In this document: piece after piece, positions 46,956 to 55,721 of the stretch | Position numbering within the stretch: the first letter of the stretch is position 1 | How the letters are laid out: every line of letters begins with the position of its first letter | From: Segatella paludivivens DSM 17968 = JCM 13650 | Lineage (GTDB): Bacteria; Bacteroidota; Bacteroidia; Bacteroidales; Bacteroidaceae | Direction: 5' to 3' | DNA: 64,000 nt | Assembly (NCBI RefSeq): GCF_000373185.1 | Contig: NZ_KB890630.1 | Location: 45,857-109,856, forward strand | The notes under the pieces: generated by a model | The model's database searches: none | Seen by the model: only the letters and a program-made list of their open reading frames with translations | What the model was told of the DNA's origin: nothing | Position numbers and translations under genes: made by a program

Positions 46956-47567
46956 ATGAATAAAACAGCAAATACAGAACGTGATAGAGAGGCTACAGAA
47001 AACAAATTGATTGTGGCTATCGGACAGATGATTGAAGAAAACGGATTCGAAAAAATCGGTATCAATGCTGTTGCCGCTAAATCTGGAGTATCAAAGATAT
47101 TGATTTATCGCTACTTTGGTTCTATTGACGGACTCCTTACTGCCTACATACGTAAGAACGATTTTTGGCTTAACTTCCCAAATAAGTTTCCGGAAAAAGA
47201 AGGTATACCTGCTTTTCTTAAAAGCGTATTTCATAAAATGGTAATGCAATTAAGAACTAACTCTGTGCTCAGACGCTTATATCGCTGGGAACTATCAAGC
47301 AATAATAATATTATTGAAGTGGTGAGACGACAACGCGAAGTAGCTGGTAATGAAATCATTGCTAACATATCTGAAATAATGATGTGCCAACCAAAGAGTC
47401 TTGCAGCAATAGCTACGATAATAACATCATCAATAACATATTTAGCTATGCTTGAAAATAATTGCAATGTATATAATGGTATTAGAATTGATCAGGAAAC
47501 TGGATGGAAACAGATTACAGATGCAATAGACATGATCATTGACAATACTTTTAATTCACTTAAATAA
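46956..47567 (+). CDS. TetR-family transcriptional regulator
   Basis: A 203-residue regulator. The N-terminal helix-turn-helix reads GFEKIGINAVAAKSGVSKIL followed by IYRYFGSIDGLL, the TetR signature. The C-terminal ligand domain is not assignable to a known inducer class. The ATG at 46956 is preferred to a TTG-like start ten codons earlier because it lies just past the promoter and operator. It probably represses itself and the two downstream envelope genes through the shared 16-bp operator. Confidence 0.92.
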   Translation: MNKTANTERDREATENKLIVAIGQMIEENGFEKIGINAVAAKSGVSKILIYRYFGSIDGLLTAYIRKNDFWLNFPNKFPEKEGIPAFLKSVFHKMVMQLRTNSVLRRLYRWELSSNNNIIEVVRRQREVAGNEIIANISEIMMCQPKSLAAIATIITSSITYLAMLENNCNVYNGIRIDQETGWKQITDAIDMIIDNTFNSLK

Positions 47568-47623
47568 AAATCAAATTCTTTTTTTAGTATTAAAACAGAC
47601 TTGGGACTTTTGCGTTCGTGGAT

Positions 47624-47639
47624 GTTCCCAAATGGTAAC
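47624..47639 (+). promoter_or_regulatory. second copy of the TetR operator
   Basis: GTTCCCAAATGGTAAC differs from the copy over the tetR promoter at only 2 of 16 positions, both in the central spacer. It lies 26 bases before the DUF2271-like lipoprotein start and 12 bases after a weak -7 box (GACTTTTG at 47605-47612). Confidence 0.65.
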
Positions 47640-47665
47640 AAAACAAATAACAATTAAACATTGAT

Positions 47666-48391
47666 ATGAAAAAGATGGTATTAATTTCTAGTTTACTGCT
47701 ATTGATAAGCAGTTTCTGGTCGTGCAACAAAGACTTAGTAGAATATAGTCAGGGCGACATTAAGGTAAAGATTGTAGAGGGTGACGAATGGCTTCATGAT
47801 TTTCCCCTATTTCTTGGCATTAACAAGAAAAATCCACCACAGGTGGCAATATGGCTCGAAGACACTAATGGCAACTACCTCACAACCATATATGCGTCTT
47901 ACAAGATTGCTCATCAGGCATGGCAAAATGCGAAAGGCAACCGCCGAAAAGAAGCGCTGCCATGTTGGTGTTATGCAAGAGGCGTGAAATATGCCGACGG
48001 TTTGTATCTCCCAACAAAAGATCAACCGCTTACGGATGCGATGTCTGGAGCTACACCCCATAAAGGGTTTGACGTGAAGATTACACCAAACAGTAATCTT
48101 AAGAAATTCATTGTCAAGGTAGAACTCAACCACTCTATCGACTTTAACGACAGCTATCCAAAGAGTGCTAAAGAGGGTGACGCCAACTATTCTGGAGGAA
48201 AAGAAGGCAGCGGACAGCCGGCACTTGTCTATGAGGCAATGGTGGATTTAACCACAGGGCAGAAAACGTTTAATGCACAATTGATTGGGCATAGTAGTCC
48301 TGACGGAACTTCAGGAACGATATATAAAGATATGAGCGGAATCACAACAGCGCTTAAAATTGTAAAACAAATAACAGTAACCGTACAATGA
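47666..48391 (+). CDS. DUF2271-like periplasmic lipoprotein
   Basis: A 241-residue lipoprotein with the lipobox in LLISSFWSCNKD (Cys near 20). The segments PPQVAIWLEDTNGNYLTTIY, DAMSGATPHKGFDV, QPALVYEAMVDLTTG and LIGHSSPDG resemble DUF2271, a family found with PepSY and flavin-transfer proteins in extracytoplasmic electron transfer. Conserved His and SGATP segments suggest cofactor or metal contact, but no activity is established. The family call is from memory of motifs. It starts the TetR-controlled pair and overlaps the next gene by four bases. Confidence 0.65.
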   Translation: MKKMVLISSLLLLISSFWSCNKDLVEYSQGDIKVKIVEGDEWLHDFPLFLGINKKNPPQVAIWLEDTNGNYLTTIYASYKIAHQAWQNAKGNRRKEALPCWCYARGVKYADGLYLPTKDQPLTDAMSGATPHKGFDVKITPNSNLKKFIVKVELNHSIDFNDSYPKSAKEGDANYSGGKEGSGQPALVYEAMVDLTTGQKTFNAQLIGHSSPDGTSGTIYKDMSGITTALKIVKQITVTVQ

Positions 48392-48915
48392 AAAAAATAA
48401 TTCTACTCCTTAGCATCATGCTAACAGGCATTATGACTGTCAATGCCCAAGAAGAATGCAAGATTTCATTCTCTGGATATCTAGGAACAGGACTTGCGAT
48501 GAGTACTCCCGACCGTACTCCTATCACTATTCATGCAATAGGTTATTATAACATCAGCAACAGATTTTCGGCAGGTGTGGGCACAGGTGTTTCTGTATAC
48601 GAGAAAACTTTGATTCCTCTATATGCAGATGTGAAATACAAACTTTCATCACCTCGCAAATTTACTCCGTATGCAGAATGTGGATGCGGATATAGTTTTG
48701 CACCACAAAAGAATACCAACGGTGGTTTTTATTTCAGTCCAACAATTGGTGTTGAATGGTCGGCCTTCAAAAAGAATAAGGTATTATTTGCTGTTGGTTA
48801 CGAACTTCAGGAATTTGAAAGACTGAAGCAATTTGAGAATCAATATATGAAGGCTGAATATCAAGAAAGCCTCAGCCATGGTTCCATCGCTTTAAAAGTG
48901 GGAATGACATTCTAG
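48388..48915 (+). CDS. small outer-membrane beta-barrel protein
   Basis: A 175-residue protein with signal peptide (ending VNAQ at residue 21) and alternating strands typical of an eight-stranded barrel (CKISFSGYLGTGLAMS, YADVKYKLSSPRKFTPYAEC, GSIALKVGMTF with C-terminal Phe). The start overlaps the previous stop (ATGA), so the two are translationally coupled. Function unknown; the pairing suggests the barrel and the DUF2271-like lipoprotein act together in the envelope in response to the TetR ligand. Confidence 0.8.
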   Translation: MKKIILLLSIMLTGIMTVNAQEECKISFSGYLGTGLAMSTPDRTPITIHAIGYYNISNRFSAGVGTGVSVYEKTLIPLYADVKYKLSSPRKFTPYAECGCGYSFAPQKNTNGGFYFSPTIGVEWSAFKKNKVLFAVGYELQEFERLKQFENQYMKAEYQESLSHGSIALKVGMTF

Positions 48916-48976
48916 GATTGTTTCCCCGCTCAAGATATTGTTCATAATAAGAATTGATAATCATTATCAATAATCT

Positions 48977-49026
48977 AACCCGTTGACGGAATTAAATGCA
49001 CATTCATTTAATTACACCAACGGGTT
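48977..49026. terminator. bidirectional terminator-like hairpin
   Basis: Outer arms AACCCGTTG / CAACGGGTT and inner arms AATTAAATG / CATTTAATT form a long near-perfect stem between converging genes. Confidence 0.75.
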
Positions 49027-49078
49027 ACTTTTATCTCATTGAAAAGATAGACTTACTTCTTGAAAAGATCTTATTCTA

Positions 49079-49620
49079 TTATTTTACAAGAGTAATAGCG
49101 CCTTCCGTGTCAAATGTAGTTGAAGAACCTGAGTTGTTCAAATTATAAGATCTGTCAAAGTAAGGTTCTCCACTTTTTTTGTAATGAACAAATGAAGAGA
49201 ACGTCAGAATGTCTGTACTATTATCTCCCCAATTAATGATTACTTTCTCATTATCCCAGTTATAGTCTCCCATGAATGGACCTATTACAGCATAAGTCTT
49301 ACCATTGTCAACCGCAATCATCATACCCTTAAAAGGTGCATAATAAGCACGAGTACTTGGTTTAAGTACTGTATTGGCATTCACGCCTAACTTGTAAGTT
49401 TTTGACTGGATTGTAATACTAGTGTTGGCAATAAAATCAGGATTATACCCCGGTCCTTTAGAGTCCAGCATGTTATATCCCTCTTTATTAATTACCTCAA
49501 TATTAAAATAAACAGGTGCGATATCATAAATTATGTCTGAATTACTCTCGTCACTACATGATGATAATACAAGAAGAATTGCCGTTATTACAGGCAAAAA
49601 ATAGTTTTTTTAGAGTTCAT
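49079..49620 (-). pseudogene. lipoprotein with signal peptide frameshifted at an A7 run (phase-variable or broken)
   Basis: The open frame encodes an unknown beta-rich lipoprotein whose mature part starts at the lipobox LLVLSSC. Its only in-frame start is a TTG. Upstream, an ATG at 49620 begins MNSKK in another frame and stops at once. Adding one A to the minus-strand A7 run (49605-49611) would join them as MNSKKNYFLPVITAILL followed by VLSSC, a perfect lipoprotein signal of a 180-residue protein. So either the gene is off by one base through slipped-strand variation, it is a recent pseudogene, or the base is a sequencing error. The mature part has no recognised domain; it contains a long stretch of beta-strands ending DTEGAITLVK. 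Confidence 0.65.
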
Positions 49621-49654
49621 AAATCGTTTTTTTTATGTTATATTTAATTTGTAG

Positions 49655-49750
49655 TCAATATTGAGAGTTATTACCGTTAGTTAAAATAGATCCTAAAATA
49701 GCAACGCCAATAGCTACTATTGCACCTATTATTGATATATACAGTTCCAT
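49655..49750 (-). CDS. 31-residue hydrophobic peptide
   Basis: An ATG at 49750 opens a 31-codon frame: MELYISIIGAIVAIGVAILG, then SILTNGNNSQY and a stop. It is one membrane helix with a short polar tail, a composition seen in small membrane regulators and type I toxins. No ribosome-binding site or promoter was recognised, but Bacteroidetes genes often lack both. It ends 34 bases before the frameshifted lipoprotein start, on the same strand. Too short for a family call; might be spurious. Confidence 0.4.
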   Translation of the reverse strand: MELYISIIGAIVAIGVAILGSILTNGNNSQY

Positions 49751-49827
49751 ATTATTATGTAATTAGATTTTTAATAAAATATTTATAAACAACAGTTCAT
49801 ACATTAAAAAGAAATAAACTGTTTTTA

Positions 49828-50319
49828 TCATAGACTACCGTATTTATCCCAATTCTCAGCAGCGAACATTCTCATTCCATCGCCAGGCTGATACAAAGGG
49901 TAATAATTTAAATATTCTTTCTCGGCTTCACAAAAATCATTCACTGAAATTATTCCAATATGATGAAGATAAAGTAAACCTATTACGGCAGAACGTGACA
50001 GTCCTTGGTTGCAATGCACGAATATTTTAGATTCACTTATATGCTTATCAATAAAGTCAATAGCTTCATCAATAATTTGTTTTGGAATATATTGAGGATT
50101 TGGAGCGTCAACTAGATTTAAAATAAGTCTATTTGCCCTATAAGCAAAGAAATACTCAGGACTCTCTTTCGGAGCACCTTTGCCACTATATCCTAACGCC
50201 TCTCGGTGATAAGGTTCTTTACAAGCGTGAACAACAAACCATCCATCTTCATATTTAACAATCTGTTCATAATCATCTTGTGAGCCAATATAAAGATTAT
50301 GTACTATTTCTTTCATCAT
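49828..50319 (-). CDS. dual-specificity-type protein phosphatase
   Basis: A 163-residue cytoplasmic protein with the cysteine phosphatase loop IFVHCNQGLSRSAVIGLLYL (Cys-X5-Arg-Ser) and the general-acid aspartate expected in LNLVDAPNP. This is the dual-specificity (DSP/PTP-like) fold, which removes phosphate from tyrosine, serine or other phospho-compounds. No kinase is nearby. The start codon (two adjacent ATGs) directly follows a duplicated 40-bp segment. Could be part of the accessory island that begins here. Confidence 0.85.
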   Translation of the reverse strand: MMKEIVHNLYIGSQDDYEQIVKYEDGWFVVHACKEPYHREALGYSGKGAPKESPEYFFAYRANRLILNLVDAPNPQYIPKQIIDEAIDFIDKHISESKIFVHCNQGLSRSAVIGLLYLHHIGIISVNDFCEAEKEYLNYYPLYQPGDGMRMFAAENWDKYGSL

Positions 50320-50327
50320 ACCACACT

Positions 50328-50407
50328 ATTATAAGGTCTTTACATCACACTATTATGAATGCACCTCATTATAAGGTCTTTACATCACACTATTATGAAT
50401 GCACCTC
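50328..50407. repeat. 40-bp perfect tandem duplication upstream of the phosphatase
   Basis: Two identical 40-base units (50328-50367 and 50368-50407) starting ATTATAAGGTCTTTACATCA sit between the phosphatase start and a TATATTTG box (minus strand, 50409-50416). The duplication lies in the presumed 5' untranslated region. Confidence 0.85.
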
Positions 50408-50408
50408 G

Positions 50409-50416
50409 CAAATATA
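50409..50416 (-). promoter_or_regulatory. -7 promoter box (TATATTTG) of the phosphatase
   Basis: Minus-strand TATATTTG fits TAnnTTTG. Transcripts from here would include both 40-bp units. The 230 bases further up to the next gene hold two small inverted repeats (AACTTCTT/AAGAAGTT at 50523-50543 and ACACCT/AGGTGT at 50617-50630, the latter a likely weak terminator) and no gene. Confidence 0.45.
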
Positions 50417-50647
50417 CAAAATATAACAATACGTTGAAACAATTAATTACAGAAATATAGATTTCGGCGACGAGATTCAACAGAAAAGGCGATCTCCAAA
50501 GAGTTTATATTCATAACAAAGCAACTTCTTCTTCAAAGAAGTTCTCTCGCCATGGCAAAGTAAACAAGCTTGCTCTGCTCATGACTTAACGAAAACTTTC
50601 TTGTAATTTTTTCGGTACACCTTTAGGTGTGTTTTCATTGCAATCTT

Positions 50648-52900
50648 TTAAAACTTTTGGTCAACATTTTGATAAACATCCTTCTTTTCTGATTTTTTGC
50701 CTTTACTAAAGTTAAAGGTGCAGGTTAGCAGGATACGATGAACATCTTCGACCCTCCAGGTTTTTACAGATCCATCCTTATAATAAAGACAAGTTTTATC
50801 TTCTCTCCTCTCAAAAGGTTGTACAAATAAGAGGTTTAACTTCAGATAATGATTTACTTTATAAGTCAACTGTGCCAGACTGGTATCGGTAGATTTCGTG
50901 AAACCGTTATAGGCAAGACTCTTCCCATTATATACATACTGCACCAAGAAAGCCCATCTTGATGATAAAGTCCAAAAATTCACAATTTGAGCATTGAAAC
51001 AATACCGGTCCTTACGATAATAAATATTATCAGGAATACTCTGCCTTGATTCGTTAGCGTTCAACTGTATCGTCCACCACCCAAAGAGATCATTAGAATA
51101 AGTACACTCTATTCCCTCTTCATGATACTTCTTCAAGTTAAAATAATCTATCAGCGAACCATTCTGATAAGAACTGGCTTCTGATTCGATCATGTTTCTA
51201 GACTCTTTATAATAAGGAGAAAATGATAAATAGGAATTTCCTCTGGAATAACTATATTCTAGAGACAATTTACTATTTTTCTCAGGTTTCAATGTTGGTG
51301 TTCCCTTGGAATACATATTAGGTCTTTCTTCTCTCAAAAAAGGTAGCAGCTCCCAAAGAGTTGGTTCATAAATGTTTGAAGAATAACCAAGAACGAGATT
51401 GTTTTCTTTCCATGAATAAGTCAGCACAGCTTTAGGATACAAGTTAAAGCTTTTTACTTTTATTCCATTCTGAAATAAACGGCGGTAATTATAAAGACTG
51501 ATACCAGCATTCAGAGAAAGAGCTTCACTAAAATTAATACTCGCTTCACTGTAAGCTGAAAATGAATTGCCATCATATTTATCCGAACTTATGTTATCGC
51601 CATATCCATATCTTCCATTATTTCTGACATAGTAATACTTTATGCCAGAATTGAGCTCTAAGTTCTTGTTAAAATGGGTAACACAGTCAAAATTAGACTT
51701 GTAAGTTTCCTTCAAAGCTTTCTGATAAATAGTGCTAATCGGCTGAAAATAATGATCCCAATCATCTACATCTTCATTATTATAGCTCACATCAAGTTGC
51801 ATCGTGTTCACAGAGTCAGTATAGGTTGCATACGCCTTATAATTCTGGGTATTATAATGTTCATGATAAAAATCATAATTTGGCATAGACACATCTTCAT
51901 ATTTTTTATTCTTACTTTCTCTAAAGATATCCCAGTAACCCTCTGCTCCTATTTGAACTTTTGTTGACGGATGATAGGTGTAGCCGGCAAAGAATTCATT
52001 ATTATTGAATTTATAGGGATCTACCTTAATATGAGAAATTGAATCTGTCGCTCTACCCACTTTTGAAATATCAGTAGTTTCATGTTCTGCAAAATTCCTA
52101 TAATTAAACTGATAATAAAGAAGAAAGGAACTTTTACCTTTTTCCAGATTCATATTCAGTTTGGAATCATACCATGACTTATCAAAAGATACTTTAGGTT
52201 TAAACTGCAATGTTATTCCATCTATTCTCTTGGTAATAAGATTTATAACCGCAGTATAATCTTCACTGGCATACCGACTCGGTACATGATAACTGACAAT
52301 AACTTTTTGTACAGAGCCAGAAGGTATGAGATCAAGTAGACTCTGATGCGAAATTTTCACGCCATCCTTCAAGATTAAAACATTACTACTTCCTTTGACA
52401 TAAACATTACTATTTACATCCACAAAAACAGAAGGTATTCTTTCGAGAATTTCGGAAGTCAAATCACACTTTTTCCTCATTTCATCTGTGACCAGATATT
52501 CCAGATTCTGACGATTTTTCACTTTGGTTCTCATAGCCCTGACATTAACCTGCGAAAGATTATAGCCATTAGGCTGAAGCATTATACATATATTGTCAGT
52601 TGGTCCTGTAGTTAGAATCTGTTTGAAATAGCAAATATGAGTAATTTTCAAGATGTACTTCTCTCCAGATTTATAATTATCCTGTGATAGAGAAAAATTT
52701 CCAAGAGAATCTGTCACCACACCTCCCAGAAATGTAGAATCAGGACCTAACAAAGAGACATTCACGAATTCAACAGGACGACGAGTCTCTGCATCCAGAA
52801 CACGTCCAGAAATTGGTATACTTTGCTGAGCATGCGCATTGATAGCCATTAGCGTCAAAATCATGAATGCAAAATATTTCTTTAATATATTCAATAGCAT
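50648..52900 (-). CDS. TonB-dependent-receptor-like outer-membrane beta-barrel protein
   Basis: A 750-residue protein with signal peptide (ending AHAQ at 25), a CarboxypepD_reg domain (ISGRVLDAETRRPVEFVNVS), a shortened plug (VTDEMRKKCDLTSEILERIP, VYVKGSSNVLILKDGVKIS) and a long barrel of the outer membrane beta-barrel family (OMP_b-brl type). Barrel motifs are NLVLGYSSNIYEPTLWELLP and TLKPEKNSKLSLEYSYSRGN. The usual C-terminal aromatic strand is followed by a short lysine-rich tail. Not paired with a SusD, so it is a non-Sus receptor; ligand unknown. In other Bacteroidetes this family is found near peptide or bacteriocin-like genes. Confidence 0.85.
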   Translation of the reverse strand: MLLNILKKYFAFMILTLMAINAHAQQSIPISGRVLDAETRRPVEFVNVSLLGPDSTFLGGVVTDSLGNFSLSQDNYKSGEKYILKITHICYFKQILTTGPTDNICIMLQPNGYNLSQVNVRAMRTKVKNRQNLEYLVTDEMRKKCDLTSEILERIPSVFVDVNSNVYVKGSSNVLILKDGVKISHQSLLDLIPSGSVQKVIVSYHVPSRYASEDYTAVINLITKRIDGITLQFKPKVSFDKSWYDSKLNMNLEKGKSSFLLYYQFNYRNFAEHETTDISKVGRATDSISHIKVDPYKFNNNEFFAGYTYHPSTKVQIGAEGYWDIFRESKNKKYEDVSMPNYDFYHEHYNTQNYKAYATYTDSVNTMQLDVSYNNEDVDDWDHYFQPISTIYQKALKETYKSNFDCVTHFNKNLELNSGIKYYYVRNNGRYGYGDNISSDKYDGNSFSAYSEASINFSEALSLNAGISLYNYRRLFQNGIKVKSFNLYPKAVLTYSWKENNLVLGYSSNIYEPTLWELLPFLREERPNMYSKGTPTLKPEKNSKLSLEYSYSRGNSYLSFSPYYKESRNMIESEASSYQNGSLIDYFNLKKYHEEGIECTYSNDLFGWWTIQLNANESRQSIPDNIYYRKDRYCFNAQIVNFWTLSSRWAFLVQYVYNGKSLAYNGFTKSTDTSLAQLTYKVNHYLKLNLLFVQPFERREDKTCLYYKDGSVKTWRVEDVHRILLTCTFNFSKGKKSEKKDVYQNVDQKF

Positions 52901-53082
52901 AATTTAGTTAAATCATTAATTTGAATAGAAGGCACGAAACAATATACCTTTAATTTGTTCCTTCTATCTCAAGTCGTAGAAAATCTAATTGGATTAGATA
53001 ATATTTGTATATCACAGTCTAGATTTTCATTGCGCTTTTTAATCATTTTTTATGATACCCGCTAAATCAAATGTTTTAAGAT

Positions 53083-53193
53083 TTAACTGTATGCACAAGG
53101 CGATGTTACCGTCTTTGACCTTTCTTCTGCAGACAACATTCTTTTCATGCCACTAAGCATACAAAGCTTAGCTTTTAGTGATTTTATTTCCAT
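53083..53193 (-). CDS. possible 36-residue leader-type peptide
   Basis: A minus-strand frame from the ATG at 53193 encodes MEIKSLKAKLCMLSGMKRML, then SAEERSKTVTSPCAYS. The pattern of a Lys/Leu-rich N-terminus, an LSxEE segment and a C-terminal Cys/Tyr resembles leader peptides of Bacteroidetes ribosomally made natural products. The double glycine is missing and no modifying enzyme is nearby. It precedes the outer-membrane receptor gene on the same strand. May be a degenerate copy or chance; low confidence. Confidence 0.25.
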   Translation of the reverse strand: MEIKSLKAKLCMLSGMKRMLSAEERSKTVTSPCAYS

Positions 53194-53330
53194 TGTTTTT
53201 AGTTTTAAAATTACGGCGATTTAATTTAATCACCATCATTCTGTGCAATCATTCATAAATGGTATTTAAATGCCCCAATTTAGATTACAGTTTAAGACAT
53301 ACAAATGTATATAAAAATGAATTTAATCTA

Positions 53331-53383
53331 TCTTATCCGCTATCCTTTTAAACTACGATAACACATTTTAAACACGGATAAGA
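53331..53383. repeat. inverted and direct repeats in the receptor upstream region
   Basis: TCTTATCCG (53331-53339) and CGGATAAGA (53375-53383) form exact inverted arms. Between them TTTTAAAC occurs twice, 20 bases apart (53346, 53366). No promoter is obvious and no gene within 53.2-53.6 kb is supported apart from the weak peptide above. Confidence 0.4.
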
Positions 53384-53601
53384 CTATTGAGACATTTTTT
53401 TATAAACGTTATACGATATTGTCTTTCAATCATAATACAAAAAATCCATTGTATTGTCTCTGCATCAGAATTCTCTACCGATATCCCTTTCAGAGCACCG
53501 TTTGCAGCTATTGTTCTAACACCTTTACAAGCATTACAAATTCACCTTTGTTTAATAAATAGATGCCACTCAACTTATATAGCACTAATACTATTTCCTA
53601 G

Positions 53602-54090
53602 TTATAATTTCTTTTCAAATAAATAAAATAATCCTTTTCTCCATTGTGCATTTCCAACTTTCCTATATCCTAGTTTTTCATACATTTTTAATGAAAATGG
53701 ATTTTCAGAAAATGCGTCTAGTCTTATCGAACAGAACCCCTGTTCTTTTAATAGACTTTCTATCAACATCATAGCATGGTATCCTATTTTTTGATTTTGA
53801 TATTCATGAGCAACGCACAACCTGTGGACTACAGCATAGTTGTCATCTTCAAAGTGTCCGTTGGCATATTCCTCATCCGTCTCCTGATTAATGACAACTG
53901 CGCCAAGTAAATGATCTTCGCTTATTATTTTATGGAGTTCTCGTTTTTCTATATCTTCTTTTAAAGTAAGCTCATTCGGATAAATCTCATCCCACTGATA
54001 GATGCCTATACGATTCAGGTTATCTATAGCATCTCTGTACATCTTTGAGATTTGTATCAAATCATTTATTCCTGCTTTTATTATTTCCAT
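53602..54090 (-). CDS. GNAT-family N-acetyltransferase
   Basis: A 162-residue protein with the GNAT fold: acetyl-CoA motif A in VVHRLCVAHEYQNQKIGYHA (the Q-x-x-x-I-G-Y form of the usual R/Q-x-x-G-x-G/A) and motif B in IRLDAFSENPFSLKMYEKLG followed by YRK. The substrate cannot be told from sequence. A single gene between the receptor and the remnant region. Confidence 0.9.
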   Translation of the reverse strand: MEIIKAGINDLIQISKMYRDAIDNLNRIGIYQWDEIYPNELTLKEDIEKRELHKIISEDHLLGAVVINQETDEEYANGHFEDDNYAVVHRLCVAHEYQNQKIGYHAMMLIESLLKEQGFCSIRLDAFSENPFSLKMYEKLGYRKVGNAQWRKGLFYLFEKKL

Positions 54091-54410
54091 AAATAAATAT
54101 TTTTAGTTTATAACAGTCTTTTCGCATTCAACATTTGGGACTTGAATATCTGACGTCGTTACTTTCTTCTACCAGAAGTGAATATATATCAACCATAAAA
54201 TACAACTTTAGCTTATTTTGACAATAGCAATATATATGTGCTCATTCTATTCCACAAATTATATTCTGTACTAAGGCTACAAACATGCAGCCTTGACCGA
54301 AGCTCCTTGGGAAGGTGTTACTTCTCATCATTAGACAAAGTTATACAACATTTTGTGAACCTCCAAAATATTCCTGAGATAATTTATGATACTTCTTCGT
54401 AAGTTTATAA

Positions 54411-54705
54411 AATTATGTCATTTATTCTTTTCTTGCTATGTTTTGTCTATTATCATATGGACAAATGACAATAGAAGGCAAAGTCGTCAACAAAACAGGA
54501 CTCCCAATAGCCTATGCAGATATAGGACTAGAAAAAAGGGCAAAAATATTACATAAGTTTACGACTAGTAGATGAAAAAAGTGACGGACATATCTCTTTC
54601 CCACTATATATGAAACATAATCTTGTTAGAGACTATACAAATGGTAATAGACATAGTATACCTGTAGGGTTGAGTTTTAGCGTAATCGGAAAAGAAATAC
54701 TATAA
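54411..54705 (+). pseudogene. remnant of an outer-membrane protein with carboxypeptidase-regulatory domain
   Basis: One frame gives the end of a signal peptide and start of a CarboxypepD_reg domain (MFCLLSYGQMTIEGKVVNKT, then GLPIAYADIGLE) and stops at 54575. A second frame from about 54540 to the stop at 54705 reads YYISLRLVDEKSDGHISF and ends VGLSFSVIGKEIL, which looks like the last strands of an outer-membrane barrel. The two halves join in different frames with nearly the whole middle missing, as after a large internal deletion. It lies next to the first repeat array, whose instability may have caused the loss. Confidence 0.6.
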
Positions 54706-54789
54706 AATGATTTTCTGATATGTTAGCAACTTCTATTCAAAGTATTCATATTGAGTAATAAAGAATTCTTCTATTTGACTTATCAAATC

Positions 54790-55626
54790 AATATGTGTCT
54801 CTCGCTGATCACGCTGATAACCGCCCCCCCATAAATCCAATAATCCAAACGAAATTCTCTGCGAAATAATGCAGCTTGCTGCATTCCTCTGCGTCCTCTG
54901 CGGTATCTGCGAGAGAATATTCATGCAAGAGTACTCAAGCTATCACAGGGAAACCACAATGTCTCCCGCTGATCTCGCTGATTTACGCAGACAAAACCCT
55001 AATAACTACAACAACTACAAGCTGTCTTTCTCTGCGAAATAATACAGCTAAGCTGTATTCCTCTGCGTGATCTGCGCCATCTGCGGGAGAATATTCACAC
55101 AAGAGTACTCAAGCTATCACCAAAGAAGCCCCAATGTATCTCGCAAATTTACACAGACAAAACCCCAAAACCACACGAACTACAACATATCTTTCTCTGC
55201 GAAATAATACAGCTAAGCTGTATTCCTCTGCGTGATCTGCGTAATCTGCGGGAGAAAATTCACGCAAGAGTACTCAAGCTATCAACAAAGAAGCCCCAAT
55301 GTATCTCGCAAATTTACGCAGATAAAACCCAAAAACCACACGAACTACAAAATATCTTTCTCTGCGAAATAATGCAGCTTGCTGCATTCCTCTGCGTGAT
55401 CTGCGTAATCTGCGGGAGAATATTCACGCAAGAGTACTCAATCAATCACCAAAGAAAGTATCCCAATGTATCTCGCTGATTTACGCAGGCGCCCCCCAAT
55501 AAATCCAATAATCCAAACGAAATTCTCTGCGAAATAATGCAGCTCTGCTGTATTCCTCTGCGTAATCTGCGCTATCTGCGGGAGAATATTCACACAAGAG
55601 TACTCAAGCTATCTACAAAGAAACCA
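54790..55626. repeat. tandem array A: five units of a ~165-bp repeat
   Basis: Five units marked by CTCTGCGAAATAAT at 54857, 55030, 55195, 55360 and 55526 (periods 173, 165, 165, 166). Each has a small palindrome (AATGCAGC/GCTGCATT or AATACAGC/GCTGTATT), then CTCTGCG..TCTGCG half-sites, CAAGAGTACTCAAGC, and a CTCGCTGATTTACGCAG segment complementary to the half-sites. No credible protein is encoded; apparent frames through it differ between units. The same repeat recurs in the same orientation at 58150-58934. Confidence 0.9.
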
Positions 55627-55721
55627 CTTATGCGACTTATTTGTAATTTTTCAGTACTTATTTATGTGTGTTTTCGAAAGCGTTATAACTTTGTTATTCT
55701 GGAAAATTCGACATCTCTGGA

